The position numbers were made by a program, and so were the translations under genes. The notes below the pieces were generated by a model. It was not told the origin of the DNA. It made no database searches and saw nothing but the letters and a program-made list of their open reading frames with translations. DNA of 38,925 bases, from assembly GCA_030041355.1 (NCBI GenBank), contig JASHNZ010000063.1:1-38925 (forward strand), given 5' to 3'. The DNA is from Nitrososphaerales archaeon (lineage in GTDB: Archaea; Thermoproteota; Nitrososphaeria; Nitrososphaerales; CADDZS01). Of the stretch, positions 1 through 7,281 are shown piece after piece; the stretch's first letter is position 1; the number at the start of each line of letters is the position of its first letter.

Positions 1-638
1 CGAGGCAACCTTCGTAGGAGTATAACTCCTTCAGCGAGATACTCCTCTGGCTGGACCGTTCGCTCTTCACCGGTGGAAAGGAGCTCGCTTGTAAGCAGGC
101 AAGTCGCGCTAGTAGTTTGAAGCGATTCGATAATATCTAGTATGACTGGTCTTCTTTCCTCGATCGTGGGAAATCTGAAAACAAGGTCCGAGATCGAATC
201 GACTGCAATCCGTTTCGGAGAAACTTTTCCCATCCCCTCTTGCATCATGTCGATGAGATTTACTAATCCTAATTCTCTTCCTCCGACGTGAATTCTTCCC
301 ACTTTGGTTTGTTCAGGAATGCGCCTAACTTCAGTCGCATCAACATAGGCAAACTTACCGATTTTCTCTAAACTTTCAAAATCCATTCCGACGCCTTTCA
401 TTTCGGTCAAGAATCGAGACTTGGGTTCATTCATGCCGATGAACATGCTGCTTTCATTTCCCTGATTTGCTCCCCAATGCAAGAATTGAGAAATGAAAAT
501 TGTCTTGCCAGTACCCGGCTCTCCTAAAACGAGAATTACTCTTCCTTGAGAAAAGCCTCCGCTGAGAAGTGTATCAAGACCCGGTATACCGCTGTTCTTC
601 ACGGTTCCGGTCGCGTAACCTGATTCAGTTTCTTTCAT
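1..638 (-). CDS. KaiC/RAD55-family ATPase, 3' end cut by window edge
   Basis: The reverse strand reads an open frame of about 212 residues from ATG at 638 to the window edge. It starts MKETESGYATGTVKNSGIPG and has the KaiC-type opening (GIPGLDTLLSGGF), a canonical Walker A GEPGTGKT at residues 39-46, the strand FIGMNEPKS that retains a Glu, and a Walker B-like segment RIAVDSISDLVF. Proteins of this RecA-superfamily group bind ATP and act in archaeal signalling, motility (ArlH) or DNA repair; the specific role here is unknown. It differs from the GKE-type proteins at 6610-11702 in keeping the canonical Walker A threonine. It has its own TATA-like box, so it is probably not cotranscribed with the cupredoxin upstream. 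Confidence 0.88.
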   Translation of the reverse strand, partial: MKETESGYATGTVKNSGIPGLDTLLSGGFSQGRVILVLGEPGTGKTIFISQFLHWGANQGNESSMFIGMNEPKSRFLTEMKGVGMDFESLEKIGKFAYVDATEVRRIPEQTKVGRIHVGGRELGLVNLIDMMQEGMGKVSPKRIAVDSISDLVFRFPTIEERRPVILDIIESLQTTSATCLLTSELLSTGEERTVQPEEYLAEGVILLRRLP

Positions 639-681
639 TACTGCCAAAATGAATCATTCTCTACGGGAGTCCAAAGTTGGG

Positions 682-692
682 GTTTATTTAAG
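682..692 (-). promoter_or_regulatory. TATA-like promoter of the KaiC-family gene
   Basis: Reverse-strand CTTAAATAAAC. Counting 26 nt downstream puts the transcript start near 661, leaving a leader of about 23 nt before the ATG at 638. The separate promoter implies independent transcription from the gene ending at 717. Confidence 0.5.
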
Positions 693-716
693 TCATAGCC
701 AGTTTAGACGCTAGCA

Positions 717-1574
717 TCATTGCAACACGATCACTTCACCGGTCATGAAGGGGTGAATAGCGCAATGGTAGCCGTAGGTTCCAGCCTTTGTGAAGGTGTA
801 GGTCCAGGAGTTGCCGTTATTCAGCAATCCAGAGCCGAACGCACCAGAGTCGCTAGTGACAGTGTGGATCGTGTAATCATTGTTAGTCCAAGTGACGGTA
901 TTGTTCACGCCGATCACCAACGTGATAGTCGCCGGCGAAAAGTGAACCGCACTGGAAGGATTGTACGCGCCACTCACTATGGAGACTGCGACAACGCTAC
1001 CGCTGGGTTTTGCCGCTGAGCTGGATAACGAGGCCCCTGCGATAGCTCCCGCGATGACTAGGATAACAATTAAGGCAGTAAAGACTCCGCTGAATGATCT
1101 CGGACTAGACAGAAATTTTTTCTTCTCTAGTCCTTTCTTGCGGTTTGCAAGACATAGCAATGTCAGAACAGCAACCAAAACAAGTGCCGGAACAATAGAG
1201 TCGGCGACGACAAAGGTGTTCAAATCTTGAGGATGCGAAAGCGTGGGAATCCAGACATTGAGGCCGTTCGCCCCCACTACGAAACCTAGACTGACAAGTA
1301 AAGATAGGGCGTAACCCCATGTCTTTTGAAAGTAGGTGCCAATTGATGCGATGAAGCAAAAGATGATGAACAAAACCATGATGTCAACTAGCGGATCTGA
1401 AGAGGGAGAAAACTTTGCGAGATCAGAGCTGATGCCGTAGAGAAGATCTAGGCCAGAAAGGACTAGGCCAATTGTGATCACCCAAATTGCAAAGGGTGTT
1501 ACTTTTCTTGCTGCTTTTGGAGTTGCGGGCGAGAATGGAGTTTTGGAATTCTTTGTAGCCGCTTCACGAATCAT
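717..1574 (-). CDS. Membrane-anchored cupredoxin (blue-copper) protein, copy 1
   Basis: Five hydrophobic segments (first begins FAIWVITIGLVLSGLD) are followed by a C-terminal plastocyanin/halocyanin-like domain of about 85 residues. Type 1 copper ligands are visible: His237 in YTIHTV, then Cys271-x2-His274-x2-Met277 in YHCAIHPFM. An odd number of TM segments with a cytoplasmic N-terminus puts the copper domain outside the cell, where it would carry electrons or hold copper. A TTG at 1598 extends the frame by 8 residues, but the TATA-like box at 1610-1618 predicts a transcript start near 1588, so ATG 1574 is preferred. A paralogue lies at 4170-4988. Copper binding is inferred from ligands; the electron partner is unknown. 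Confidence 0.88.
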   Translation of the reverse strand: MIREAATKNSKTPFSPATPKAARKVTPFAIWVITIGLVLSGLDLLYGISSDLAKFSPSSDPLVDIMVLFIIFCFIASIGTYFQKTWGYALSLLVSLGFVVGANGLNVWIPTLSHPQDLNTFVVADSIVPALVLVAVLTLLCLANRKKGLEKKKFLSSPRSFSGVFTALIVILVIAGAIAGASLSSSAAKPSGSVVAVSIVSGAYNPSSAVHFSPATITLVIGVNNTVTWTNNDYTIHTVTSDSGAFGSGLLNNGNSWTYTFTKAGTYGYHCAIHPFMTGEVIVLQ

Positions 1575-1609
1575 ATCCAGATCAACTTCTGGCTTCAAGA
1601 CAGGCTCGC

Positions 1610-1641
1610 ACTATATCATGCTCGGTGTACGTTTATGTACA
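1610..1641 (-). promoter_or_regulatory. TATA-like box plus TGTAC inverted-repeat operator candidate
   Basis: The 16-bp inverted repeat TGTAC-N6-GTACA at 1626-1641 lies directly upstream of reverse-strand TGATATAGT (1610-1618). It sits in the 85-bp gap between the divergent cupredoxin gene and the gene starting at 1685, so it could control both. Similar elements with similar spacing to a TATA-like box occur at 5083-5098, 5771-5796 and 29153-29179. Confidence 0.5.
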
Positions 1642-1684
1642 GTTGATTACAGCCCTTCAAGAATTAACGCAGTGAGATTATCCC

Positions 1685-2284
1685 GTGGGAAGGACTAACA
1701 TTGCCGTGGACGATGCAGTCTCAGATCAGTTGTCGCTTGAAGCTGGAAGGGAGAACAAGACACAATATGCACTTGCAAATGAAGCTCTTCTCGCAGTGCT
1801 CGAAGTTACAAGGGGTGGAGGTAGTCCAAAGCAGATCTATCCGGCTTGGAAGTTTGTGAGCATGATGAAAGACGTAGGGTGTCTAGTACTTCCCGAGGAT
1901 CTCGTCGAAAAACTCATCGCCAGGATGTACGACATCGATAAGGATTGGCTGTTAGAGGCCTGGTATGACGAGGGTTCAAGGCTGGGCAACTTTCTCAAAA
2001 TGTCTGCTGTGAATCCCGAAGATCTAGGCAGGGTGATTGAAGAATTCCAAGTTCTTCTCCCTGCGCAAAAGATCGAATTTAAGAAAGCCGCCACGGAAAG
2101 AGATTCCTCTAGATACGAAGGAGCCTCATACGAGATCAGAGCTCTAGGGGCGGGAAGCTCTCTTGAATCAACTAACTGTGCCGATCAATTCATTCGCGGC
2201 GTTTTTTCTGCTTATGGTCTCAAGATAACAGATAGCAAAATCTCCAGGGGAATCATCAGCATCAAAGCGATTCAAACACCATAG
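1685..2284 (+). CDS. Protein with ribbon-helix-helix-like N-terminus, unknown function
   Basis: 199 residues from a GTG start. The first ~40 residues (RTNIAVDDAVSDQLSLEAG, then KTQYALANEAL) resemble a ribbon-helix-helix DNA-binding unit: a short strand, a helix, a turn and a second helix. The remaining ~150 residues are an alpha/beta domain I do not recognise, ending in a Cys-containing segment (SLESTNCADQFIRGVFSAYG). TATA-like GAATTAACG at 1661-1669 is about 26 nt before the start, giving an almost leaderless message. It is divergent from cupredoxin copy 1 with an inverted repeat between them, a layout typical of a local regulator. That role is inference. Confidence 0.7.
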   Translation: MGRTNIAVDDAVSDQLSLEAGRENKTQYALANEALLAVLEVTRGGGSPKQIYPAWKFVSMMKDVGCLVLPEDLVEKLIARMYDIDKDWLLEAWYDEGSRLGNFLKMSAVNPEDLGRVIEEFQVLLPAQKIEFKKAATERDSSRYEGASYEIRALGAGSSLESTNCADQFIRGVFSAYGLKITDSKISRGIISIKAIQTP

Positions 2285-2339
2285 CCAATTTCTTGATTCG
2301 ATGAGTTGGCAAAGAAGAGTACGCCGGCGATCCTAAACC

Positions 2340-3179
2340 TTGCAAAGTGGTTTATTGAACAACAAGATTTGCATGGTCACGGGCGCGAATTCGGGGATTG
2401 GAAAGGCAGCCGCAACCCAGTTTGCGCAAATGGGAGCGACAACAATTTTGGTCGCTCGAGATCAGAGAAAGGGAGCAATAGCGCAAGAAGAAATCAAAAC
2501 TGCAAGCGGAAACGAATCAGTTGAGTTACTTCTCGCAGATCTGTCGAGTCTTGACACCGTGAGGAAACTCGTGAGCGACTATAAGGAAAAGCATGATAAG
2601 TTACACCTATTGGTGAACAACGCTGCAGTCGTGGAAGGAAGCCGAGTAGTTACGAAGGATGGTTTGGAGGAAGTATTTGTCGTAAATTATCTTTCTCAGT
2701 TTTTGCTCACAAATCTTCTCTTAGACACATTAAAGTCCTCAGCTCCATCCCGAGTAGTTAATGTGACTTCAAGTGTTCATGCGCATATTGATTTTAACGA
2801 CCTTCAAATGGAAAAGGGTTACAATGCGATCAAATCGTACGGCCAATCAAAACTAGCTCAGATCCTGTTCACGAATGAACTTGCCCAGCGACTTAACGAC
2901 TCAGGAGTAACTGTCAATTGTGTTCATCCTGGAGCCGTACGGACTCATTTGGGAGATGAAGGGGGTATAGTGGGAATTGGTATTAAACTGCTCAGACCAT
3001 TCTATCAGAGTCCTGAAAAAGGAGCAGAGACACTGGTTTATGTCGCAACTTCGCCCGAAGTGGACGGAGTGACCGGTAAGTACTTCTACAAAAGGAAAGA
3101 GAAAGCAGCTCCTTTCAACAAGGACGATCAGCAACGCCTCTGGGACGTAAGTATGAAACTTTCTGGACTCAAAGGTTGA
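2340..3179 (+). CDS. Short-chain dehydrogenase/reductase (retinol-dehydrogenase-like)
   Basis: 279 residues. Classical SDR Rossmann fold: cofactor motif TGANSGIG at residues 14-21, NNAA at 93-96, and the catalytic YxxxK as Tyr167-Lys171 (SYGQSK) with an upstream Ser in NVTSS. The overall pattern resembles retinol-dehydrogenase/WW-oxidoreductase-type SDRs. ALLVAR after the second strand (ILVARDQRKG) suggests NADP(H) preference. The substrate cannot be told. The start is TTG at 2340; a second TTG six codons in would also work. It shows no clear operon link with the flanking copper genes. Confidence 0.9.
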   Translation: MQSGLLNNKICMVTGANSGIGKAAATQFAQMGATTILVARDQRKGAIAQEEIKTASGNESVELLLADLSSLDTVRKLVSDYKEKHDKLHLLVNNAAVVEGSRVVTKDGLEEVFVVNYLSQFLLTNLLLDTLKSSAPSRVVNVTSSVHAHIDFNDLQMEKGYNAIKSYGQSKLAQILFTNELAQRLNDSGVTVNCVHPGAVRTHLGDEGGIVGIGIKLLRPFYQSPEKGAETLVYVATSPEVDGVTGKYFYKRKEKAAPFNKDDQQRLWDVSMKLSGLKG

Positions 3180-3202
3180 GTCGAAGACGCGTTAAGTCCT
3201 CT

Positions 3203-3673
3203 TCAAAAGATTGTTACAAAAAGTCCCAGAAAAAATCCAAAGCTAGCATCTGAGAGTAATCCTATGAGCAAGCCACGGTCAGTGATCTGGACTTGTCCGG
3301 ATTTCTCGTAGACTCTTCGGAGCAGGAAAGTGAAAAGAAACCAAAGAGCGATCCCGAAAATTGTTCCATCCAGCAACAAAGACGCGTTCGCCATTCTTAG
3401 AAAGGGTATGACGAAGGGGAGCAAGAGCCGAAACGCGATTCCCGCGACTACTCCATGAGAGATGTGACTTGCAATAGTCCATGAAATTAAAGGGTTCTTC
3501 ATTGTTTTCCATTTCTTGGAAAGTGCAGAAACCATTACCCAATTGACCTGCCATTCAGAAACCCCTTGAATCCCCCACGCTCTCCAAAATGGGTATTCAA
3601 TGAGTGTCATGATTATTGCACTTAGAAAACCCGCAGCTCCAGCCAAAAAAAGATCCAAATACAAGAAGCTCAC
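3203..3673 (-). CDS. Four-TM membrane protein, paralogue of the next gene
   Basis: 156 residues with about four hydrophobic helices. The ATG overlaps the stop of the preceding gene as ATGA (3670-3673), indicating translational coupling. It shares with its neighbour a conserved loop EYPFWRAWGIQGVSEWQV, the helix GVVAGIAFRLLLPF and a C-terminal (Q/K)(V/L)QI(T/S)(D/N)RGLL segment. I do not recognise the family. As last gene of the operon headed by cupredoxin copy 2 it may form a membrane complex with that protein; this is inference from gene order. Confidence 0.8.
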   Translation of the reverse strand: MSFLYLDLFLAGAAGFLSAIIMTLIEYPFWRAWGIQGVSEWQVNWVMVSALSKKWKTMKNPLISWTIASHISHGVVAGIAFRLLLPFVIPFLRMANASLLLDGTIFGIALWFLFTFLLRRVYEKSGQVQITDRGLLIGLLSDASFGFFLGLFVTIF

Positions 3674-4173
3674 AGACCATGACCCATTAGAAGCTCTAGG
3701 AAAAGTCCCAAGAAAATGCCATAAACAAAATGGGAAATCAAGCTTGCAAGCAAGCCTCGATTTGAAATTTGAAGCTTCCCTAAAGTTTCAAAAGTTGTTC
3801 TTCCAAGCGTCGGAAAGATTAGCCAAAGGACAAAACTATACACGATTGCATCGTATAAGATAGAAATTCTAGCATCGGGAACAAATAAGTAAAAGGTGGG
3901 CAAGAGTAAGCGAAAAGCTACACCAGCAATTATTCCATTGAGTAGGTGAGTTCCAACAGTTTTCCAAGGGAAGCCATTTTCCTCGATCAATTTTGGCCGA
4001 TGAAGCAATATTCGTGAGTAGATCACAGAATCCACCTGCCATTCTCCTACTCCGGCCATTCCCCATTTTCGCCAAAACGGGAATTCGGATGAAGTCATGA
4101 GGAGAGCGGCGCTCAAGCCTGCTGCGATCGCTCCAATTAATTCAGAAAATATCAAGGGTCTTTCTTGCTTCAA
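3670..4173 (-). CDS. Four-TM membrane protein in cupredoxin operon
   Basis: About 167 residues with four predicted TM helices, paralogous to the downstream gene (shared EFPFWRKWGMAGVGEWQV loop and GVAFRLLLP helix). The frame is open further upstream into the cupredoxin gene, but the TTG at 4173 overlaps the cupredoxin stop as TTGA. This mirrors the ATGA overlap with the next gene and gives a length like the paralogue, so I chose it. A tandem duplication of one ancestral gene is likely. Function unknown; cotranscription with a copper protein suggests a joint membrane role. Confidence 0.78.
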   Translation of the reverse strand: MKQERPLIFSELIGAIAAGLSAALLMTSSEFPFWRKWGMAGVGEWQVDSVIYSRILLHRPKLIEENGFPWKTVGTHLLNGIIAGVAFRLLLPTFYLFVPDARISILYDAIVYSFVLWLIFPTLGRTTFETLGKLQISNRGLLASLISHFVYGIFLGLFLELLMGHGL

Positions 4174-4988
4174 GGAGAGCTTTTGACGATCACGATTCCG
4201 GTCATGAATGGATGAATCGCGCAATGGTAGGCAAAAGTTCCAGGAGTTGAAAATGTGTAGCTCCACTTGTCGCCTGAATTCAACAGGCCCGAATCAAAAA
4301 TTCCAGCATTACTCGTCACAGTGTGAATGGAATAATCTTTGTTCACCCAAGTTACAGTGTTGTTCACGCCAATCACGACAGTGATCACCATTGGACTAAA
4401 ATGCCCGCTCGGATTTGATGGACTGCTTGCTCCCGGAACCATCATGACCACTACCGAATCTGTTGATGATACATGTGGGGAAAAGGATCCGAACGCGATT
4501 GCGCCCATGATCAGGACCAAGGTGGCAACTGTAAGTAATCCGCCGATAGATTTAGGACTTCTAAGATACTTTTTCTGATTCAGTCCCTTCTTGAGGTTTA
4601 ACGAGCTTAGAAGGGAAAATATTGCGACAAGCGTGAGAATGGGAATGCTGCTTGTCGCAATTGCAAACGTAGTAAACTGACTTGGCGTTGGATAAACCAC
4701 AAGGGATGGAAGGACGAATCCCAAACTCACAATGATAGACAAGATGAAGCTCCATCTCCTTTGGGTGAGAAATGTTCCTAACGCTGACACAAAACACAGT
4801 ATGACAAAGCAGCCGACAAGCCCGATGAAGGGATCAAAGTGCGAGAGGTTTCTCAAATCGGGAATTATGCCATAAAGTAGATCCAAGCCCGCAAAGAGGA
4901 GACCGGCAGTTATTACCCAGAGAGCAAAAGGACGGCGGCGGTTCAAGTCTGGCCTCTTGGGTTTCTGCTCCAAAGCTGTCTCCTCCAT
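4170..4988 (-). CDS. Membrane-anchored cupredoxin protein, copy 2
   Basis: 272 residues from the ATG at 4988 (MEETALEQKPKRPD). Architecture as in copy 1: five TM segments, then an external cupredoxin domain with ligands His222 (SIHTV) and Cys256-x2-His259-x2-Met262. The frame extends upstream; ATG 5048 is a rival start because a TATA-like element near 5068-5075 predicts a transcript start around 5045-5048. Unlike copy 1, it heads a translationally coupled operon with two small membrane proteins. The preceding promoter carries the TGTAC repeat, so both copper proteins may respond to one regulator. Confidence 0.86.
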   Translation of the reverse strand: MEETALEQKPKRPDLNRRRPFALWVITAGLLFAGLDLLYGIIPDLRNLSHFDPFIGLVGCFVILCFVSALGTFLTQRRWSFILSIIVSLGFVLPSLVVYPTPSQFTTFAIATSSIPILTLVAIFSLLSSLNLKKGLNQKKYLRSPKSIGGLLTVATLVLIMGAIAFGSFSPHVSSTDSVVVMMVPGASSPSNPSGHFSPMVITVVIGVNNTVTWVNKDYSIHTVTSNAGIFDSGLLNSGDKWSYTFSTPGTFAYHCAIHPFMTGIVIVKSSP

Positions 4989-5067
4989 GTTTCCAAGATT
5001 TTCTGTCAATGAATTAAGAAGGAGAGCTTCGTACCTCACGTTTTCCATCAAGTGTGGGGCCAAGCGA

Positions 5068-5098
5068 GTATTTGACAAAACATGTACAAGTATGTACT
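5068..5098 (-). promoter_or_regulatory. TGTAC repeat plus TATA-like element upstream of cupredoxin copy 2
   Basis: TGTAC occurs at 5083-5087 and 5093-5097, a 10-bp direct spacing that also forms an imperfect inverted repeat TGTAC-N6-GTACT (5083-5098). Reverse-strand CAAATACT follows at about 5068-5075. The geometry matches the element at 1610-1641. Confidence 0.42.
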
Positions 5099-5148
5099 CG
5101 TTTACACGTGAGTTAATTAGCAAGTCAGGATTTGTGTGAGGATGCATG

Positions 5149-5600
5149 CTTAGCTTTTAGTCGATTTCAGGATAACTTTATGATTTGCCACAAACTCTGG
5201 GTGAAATTGCTTTCGCCATTGGTTTCTTCCGGACTGTCTTCCTTGCCGCAATTCTTCGGTATTTCTTTTGTTAAATGAGCTGACTCAAACATGATGTGAA
5301 AAGCAAGGGGAAAGGTCGGCCGAAAAGGGGAGTTGTTTCCCCTAAATCCGTGAGGCGACAAGCAGGCTTGAAACGCGGAGATGAAGTAACATACGATGCT
5401 CGAGAAAGGAAGATTGAGGTGTAAAAGGTGCTGACGTCAAAAGAATGTTTTCAGCAGAAAAAATTCGCCAAAATTTCTTTCAAGAAATCCGAAGAAATGA
5501 CTTCTGAGGTACTTTATCCACCTTCGCAACATGAGTAACGCAAAGGCATAGTAGTTGTAACAATTTTCTGTCGAGCGAAGACGAAGAGATAGTGAGCCCA
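5149..5600. other. Intergenic region without a supportable gene
   Basis: About 450 bases between the operator of cupredoxin copy 2 and the ATPase scrap. Short open frames exist on both strands (longest 64 codons, reverse), but none has a convincing start, promoter spacing or protein character. It may contain sequence decayed beyond recognition, since a KaiC-like remnant follows immediately. Confidence 0.5.
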
Positions 5601-5660
5601 GTCGGAGCAGTGCAAAGGAGACTTTTCGGTTACTGGTTCACTCAGAACGGACTAGTCAAA
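5601..5660 (+). pseudogene. Decayed scrap of a GKE-type KaiC-like gene
   Basis: Bases 628-657 of this stretch (5628-5657) translate to GYWFTQNGLV, matching GYWFT(H/Q)(S/A)GLVQ that follows Walker A in the array proteins. Immediately upstream, GTCGGAGC...GCAAAGGAGACT aligns with the Walker A region (GTCGGGGCTCC...GGAAAGGAAGCT), but with a deletion and a one-base insertion that shifts the frame. Nothing similar continues past about 5660. This is a relic of another array copy about 950 bases upstream of the intact array. Confidence 0.6.
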
Positions 5661-5770
5661 GAGAGTCCGATGTCGAGAAAATGCAGCATTGACCTGTTGC
5701 TAATCCCTCTTTCTGATTCGTGAACTAGGGCTTTCGCATTCTTTTGCGGAAATAGCTATTGAATCGAGTA

Positions 5771-5810
5771 TGTACTATTATGTGTAGATGTACACACAGG
5801 GAATTAAGCA
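5771..5810 (+). promoter_or_regulatory. TGTAC/TGTGT inverted repeat plus TATA-like element
   Basis: TGTAC at 5771-5775, then the inverted repeat TGTGTA-N4-TACACA at 5781-5796, then GAATTAAG at about 5801-5808. The predicted transcript start near 5831 leaves a short leader holding a GGAGG ribosome site at 5833-5837, nine bases before the ATG at 5847. Same order and spacing as the elements at the cupredoxin genes. Confidence 0.42.
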
Positions 5811-5846
5811 CAAGGAGATCATCCTATAAAGTGGAGGAGAAAGAAA

Positions 5847-6341
5847 ATGACCAGACTTGAGAAAACTACGACAATTTATGCGCCAATCGAAAAAGTGTTC
5901 GAATTTGTAGATGGTCCTGAAAACGTAGCAAGGTATGCCGTTGGGGTCTCGCGAGTTAAGGAAGTGAGTAAGACCGAGAAGCATGTTGGAGATATCATGA
6001 CTCTTACCTATACAGCTCTAGGAAAGCGTTTTGATGAGCAATTCACCTATACGGAGTACAACAAGCCAACGCTTCTTGTTTCAAAGGTCACCGGGCAAAT
6101 GACTGGCACGTTTCATGTCGTCTTGAAACAGGAGGCCGCAAATCAGACATTGGTGACCTTGAAAACTGATTACGAAATTGTGTCCAGTGCTCTTGGCAGA
6201 GCGCTAAACAGACTCCTGCTCGAAAGAGTGAACGAGAAGAATTTGGAGCGAACCTTGGGAAACATCAAGATGATGGTCGAAACCGGCTGGTTTGAAGCGG
6301 GAAAGGTAGCAGATGCAACCAAAGAGACTGTTGCTCAGTAA
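5847..6341 (+). CDS. SRPBCC (START-like/CoxG-type) ligand-binding protein
   Basis: 164 residues. The opening TRLEKTTTIYAPIEKVFEFV is the typical SRPBCC/polyketide-cyclase-like strand-helix start, followed by alternating strands (HVGDIMTLTYT, FDEQFTYTEY, LLVSKVTGQMTGTF) and a long C-terminal helix, the usual hydrophobic-cavity fold. Such proteins bind lipids or small hydrophobic ligands; no catalytic signature is visible, so the ligand is unknown. It has a good Shine-Dalgarno sequence. Its promoter shares the TGTAC-type element with the two cupredoxin genes, hinting at coregulation. Confidence 0.82.
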   Translation: MTRLEKTTTIYAPIEKVFEFVDGPENVARYAVGVSRVKEVSKTEKHVGDIMTLTYTALGKRFDEQFTYTEYNKPTLLVSKVTGQMTGTFHVVLKQEAANQTLVTLKTDYEIVSSALGRALNRLLLERVNEKNLERTLGNIKMMVETGWFEAGKVADATKETVAQ

Positions 6342-6551
6342 TCTGGCCAACCAGGGGATAGTCAACCCACAGAATTAGGTCTATCTTTATCTTGAAGCAA
6401 TTTTAGGGGCATTAGTCTTCAATTCGTCAGTACGAAGCAGCCTGAGCAATAAGGGAGGCCCCACTTCTAGGGCATCAATAGAATATTTCACTAAATCCAA
6501 AGAATGAGAGTGAAAACTAGCGATTTAGGTCATGAATAACTATTGCCTAAC

Positions 6552-6596
6552 CTATCTATTTTCTATAGACTTATCTTCTACTCAATTATCAAGGAG
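6552..6596 (+). promoter_or_regulatory. Probable promoter and ribosome site of the KaiC-like/7-TM array
   Basis: CTATTTTCTATAG (about 6557-6567) can act as a TATA element, predicting a start near 6588; AAGGAG follows at 6591-6596 before the TTG at 6610. No comparable promoter is seen in the 9-21-base gaps between modules, so one transcript may cover all eight array genes. Confidence 0.38.
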
Positions 6597-6609
6597 CAGT
6601 AAACCGACC

Positions 6610-7281
6610 TTGGTCTCCACCGGGCTCAACTCCCTCGATCATATTCTTGGGGGCGAGGGCTATCCAGAGAAATCGGCAGTTCTACTGGTCGGGGCTCCGG
6701 GAGTTGGAAAGGAAGCTCTCGGGTACTGGTTCACTCACTCTGGACTATCTCAAGGGGACTTTTGTCTTTACGTGACTAGACTCTCCGCGCGAGAGATCTT
6801 GAAAGATTCGAAAGCGTTCGGCGTGAACTATGAGCAGAGAGTCCCTTTCTGGGTAGCAGGAGACGGTGGTCAGCTAAAGTGTGACGTGAATGATCTTTCC
6901 GGTTTATCTTTCAACATTAAGGATATTTTGAAGAAAAACAATCCTCGCCGTATTAGAATCGTCACAGACATTGTTTCTACTCTTTTAATGATGAGTTCCC
7001 CCAATACCGTGTACAAATTCCTTAGCCAGTTGATTTCTGAAATAAAGCAACATGACGCAGTCGTGCTAGCTACTTTGGAGGATGGAATGCACTCTCCCCA
7101 AGTGATAACTGCGATGCAGCAGCTCTTTGACGGAGTCGTAGAGTTTAGAGTCTATGAGGAGGGGTTGAAGTTCACTCCAATTTTGCGGATTCGAAAGATG
7201 ATCGGGGTCACTCCTAGTACCGGGTATTATAATTTCTCGTTTACAAAAAACGGATTGGAGCTGAGCGCCTATGCTAAGTAG
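6610..7281 (+). CDS. Array module A: KaiC-like protein with GKE Walker A
   Basis: 223 residues. The frame opens at ATG 6532, but the three paralogues begin at the equivalent of LVSTGLNSLD, so TTG 6610 is the likely start; it also follows AAGGAG. RecA/KaiC fold: GLNSLDHIL opening, P-loop GAPGVGKE at residues 28-35, Walker B-like IRIVTD with Asp120. Two departures from the family stand out. The P-loop Thr/Ser after Lys is Glu, and the strand that carries the paired catalytic glutamates in KaiC reads YVTRLS. ATP hydrolysis is therefore doubtful; nucleotide binding is possible. The stop overlaps the 7-TM gene by 11 nt. Confidence 0.85.
   Translation: MVSTGLNSLDHILGGEGYPEKSAVLLVGAPGVGKEALGYWFTHSGLSQGDFCLYVTRLSAREILKDSKAFGVNYEQRVPFWVAGDGGQLKCDVNDLSGLSFNIKDILKKNNPRRIRIVTDIVSTLLMMSSPNTVYKFLSQLISEIKQHDAVVLATLEDGMHSPQVITAMQQLFDGVVEFRVYEEGLKFTPILRIRKMIGVTPSTGYYNFSFTKNGLELSAYAK

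Noticed and set aside
4174-4266. N-terminal extension of the 4-TM gene into the cupredoxin gene
   Set aside because: The extension is an out-of-frame shadow of the cupredoxin domain; the TTGA coupling at 4173 fits the operon and the paralogue length.
6532-6609. N-terminal extension of the first array ATPase from ATG 6532
   Set aside because: The 26 extra residues are absent in the three paralogues, cover the likely TATA and ribosome site, and look non-coding.
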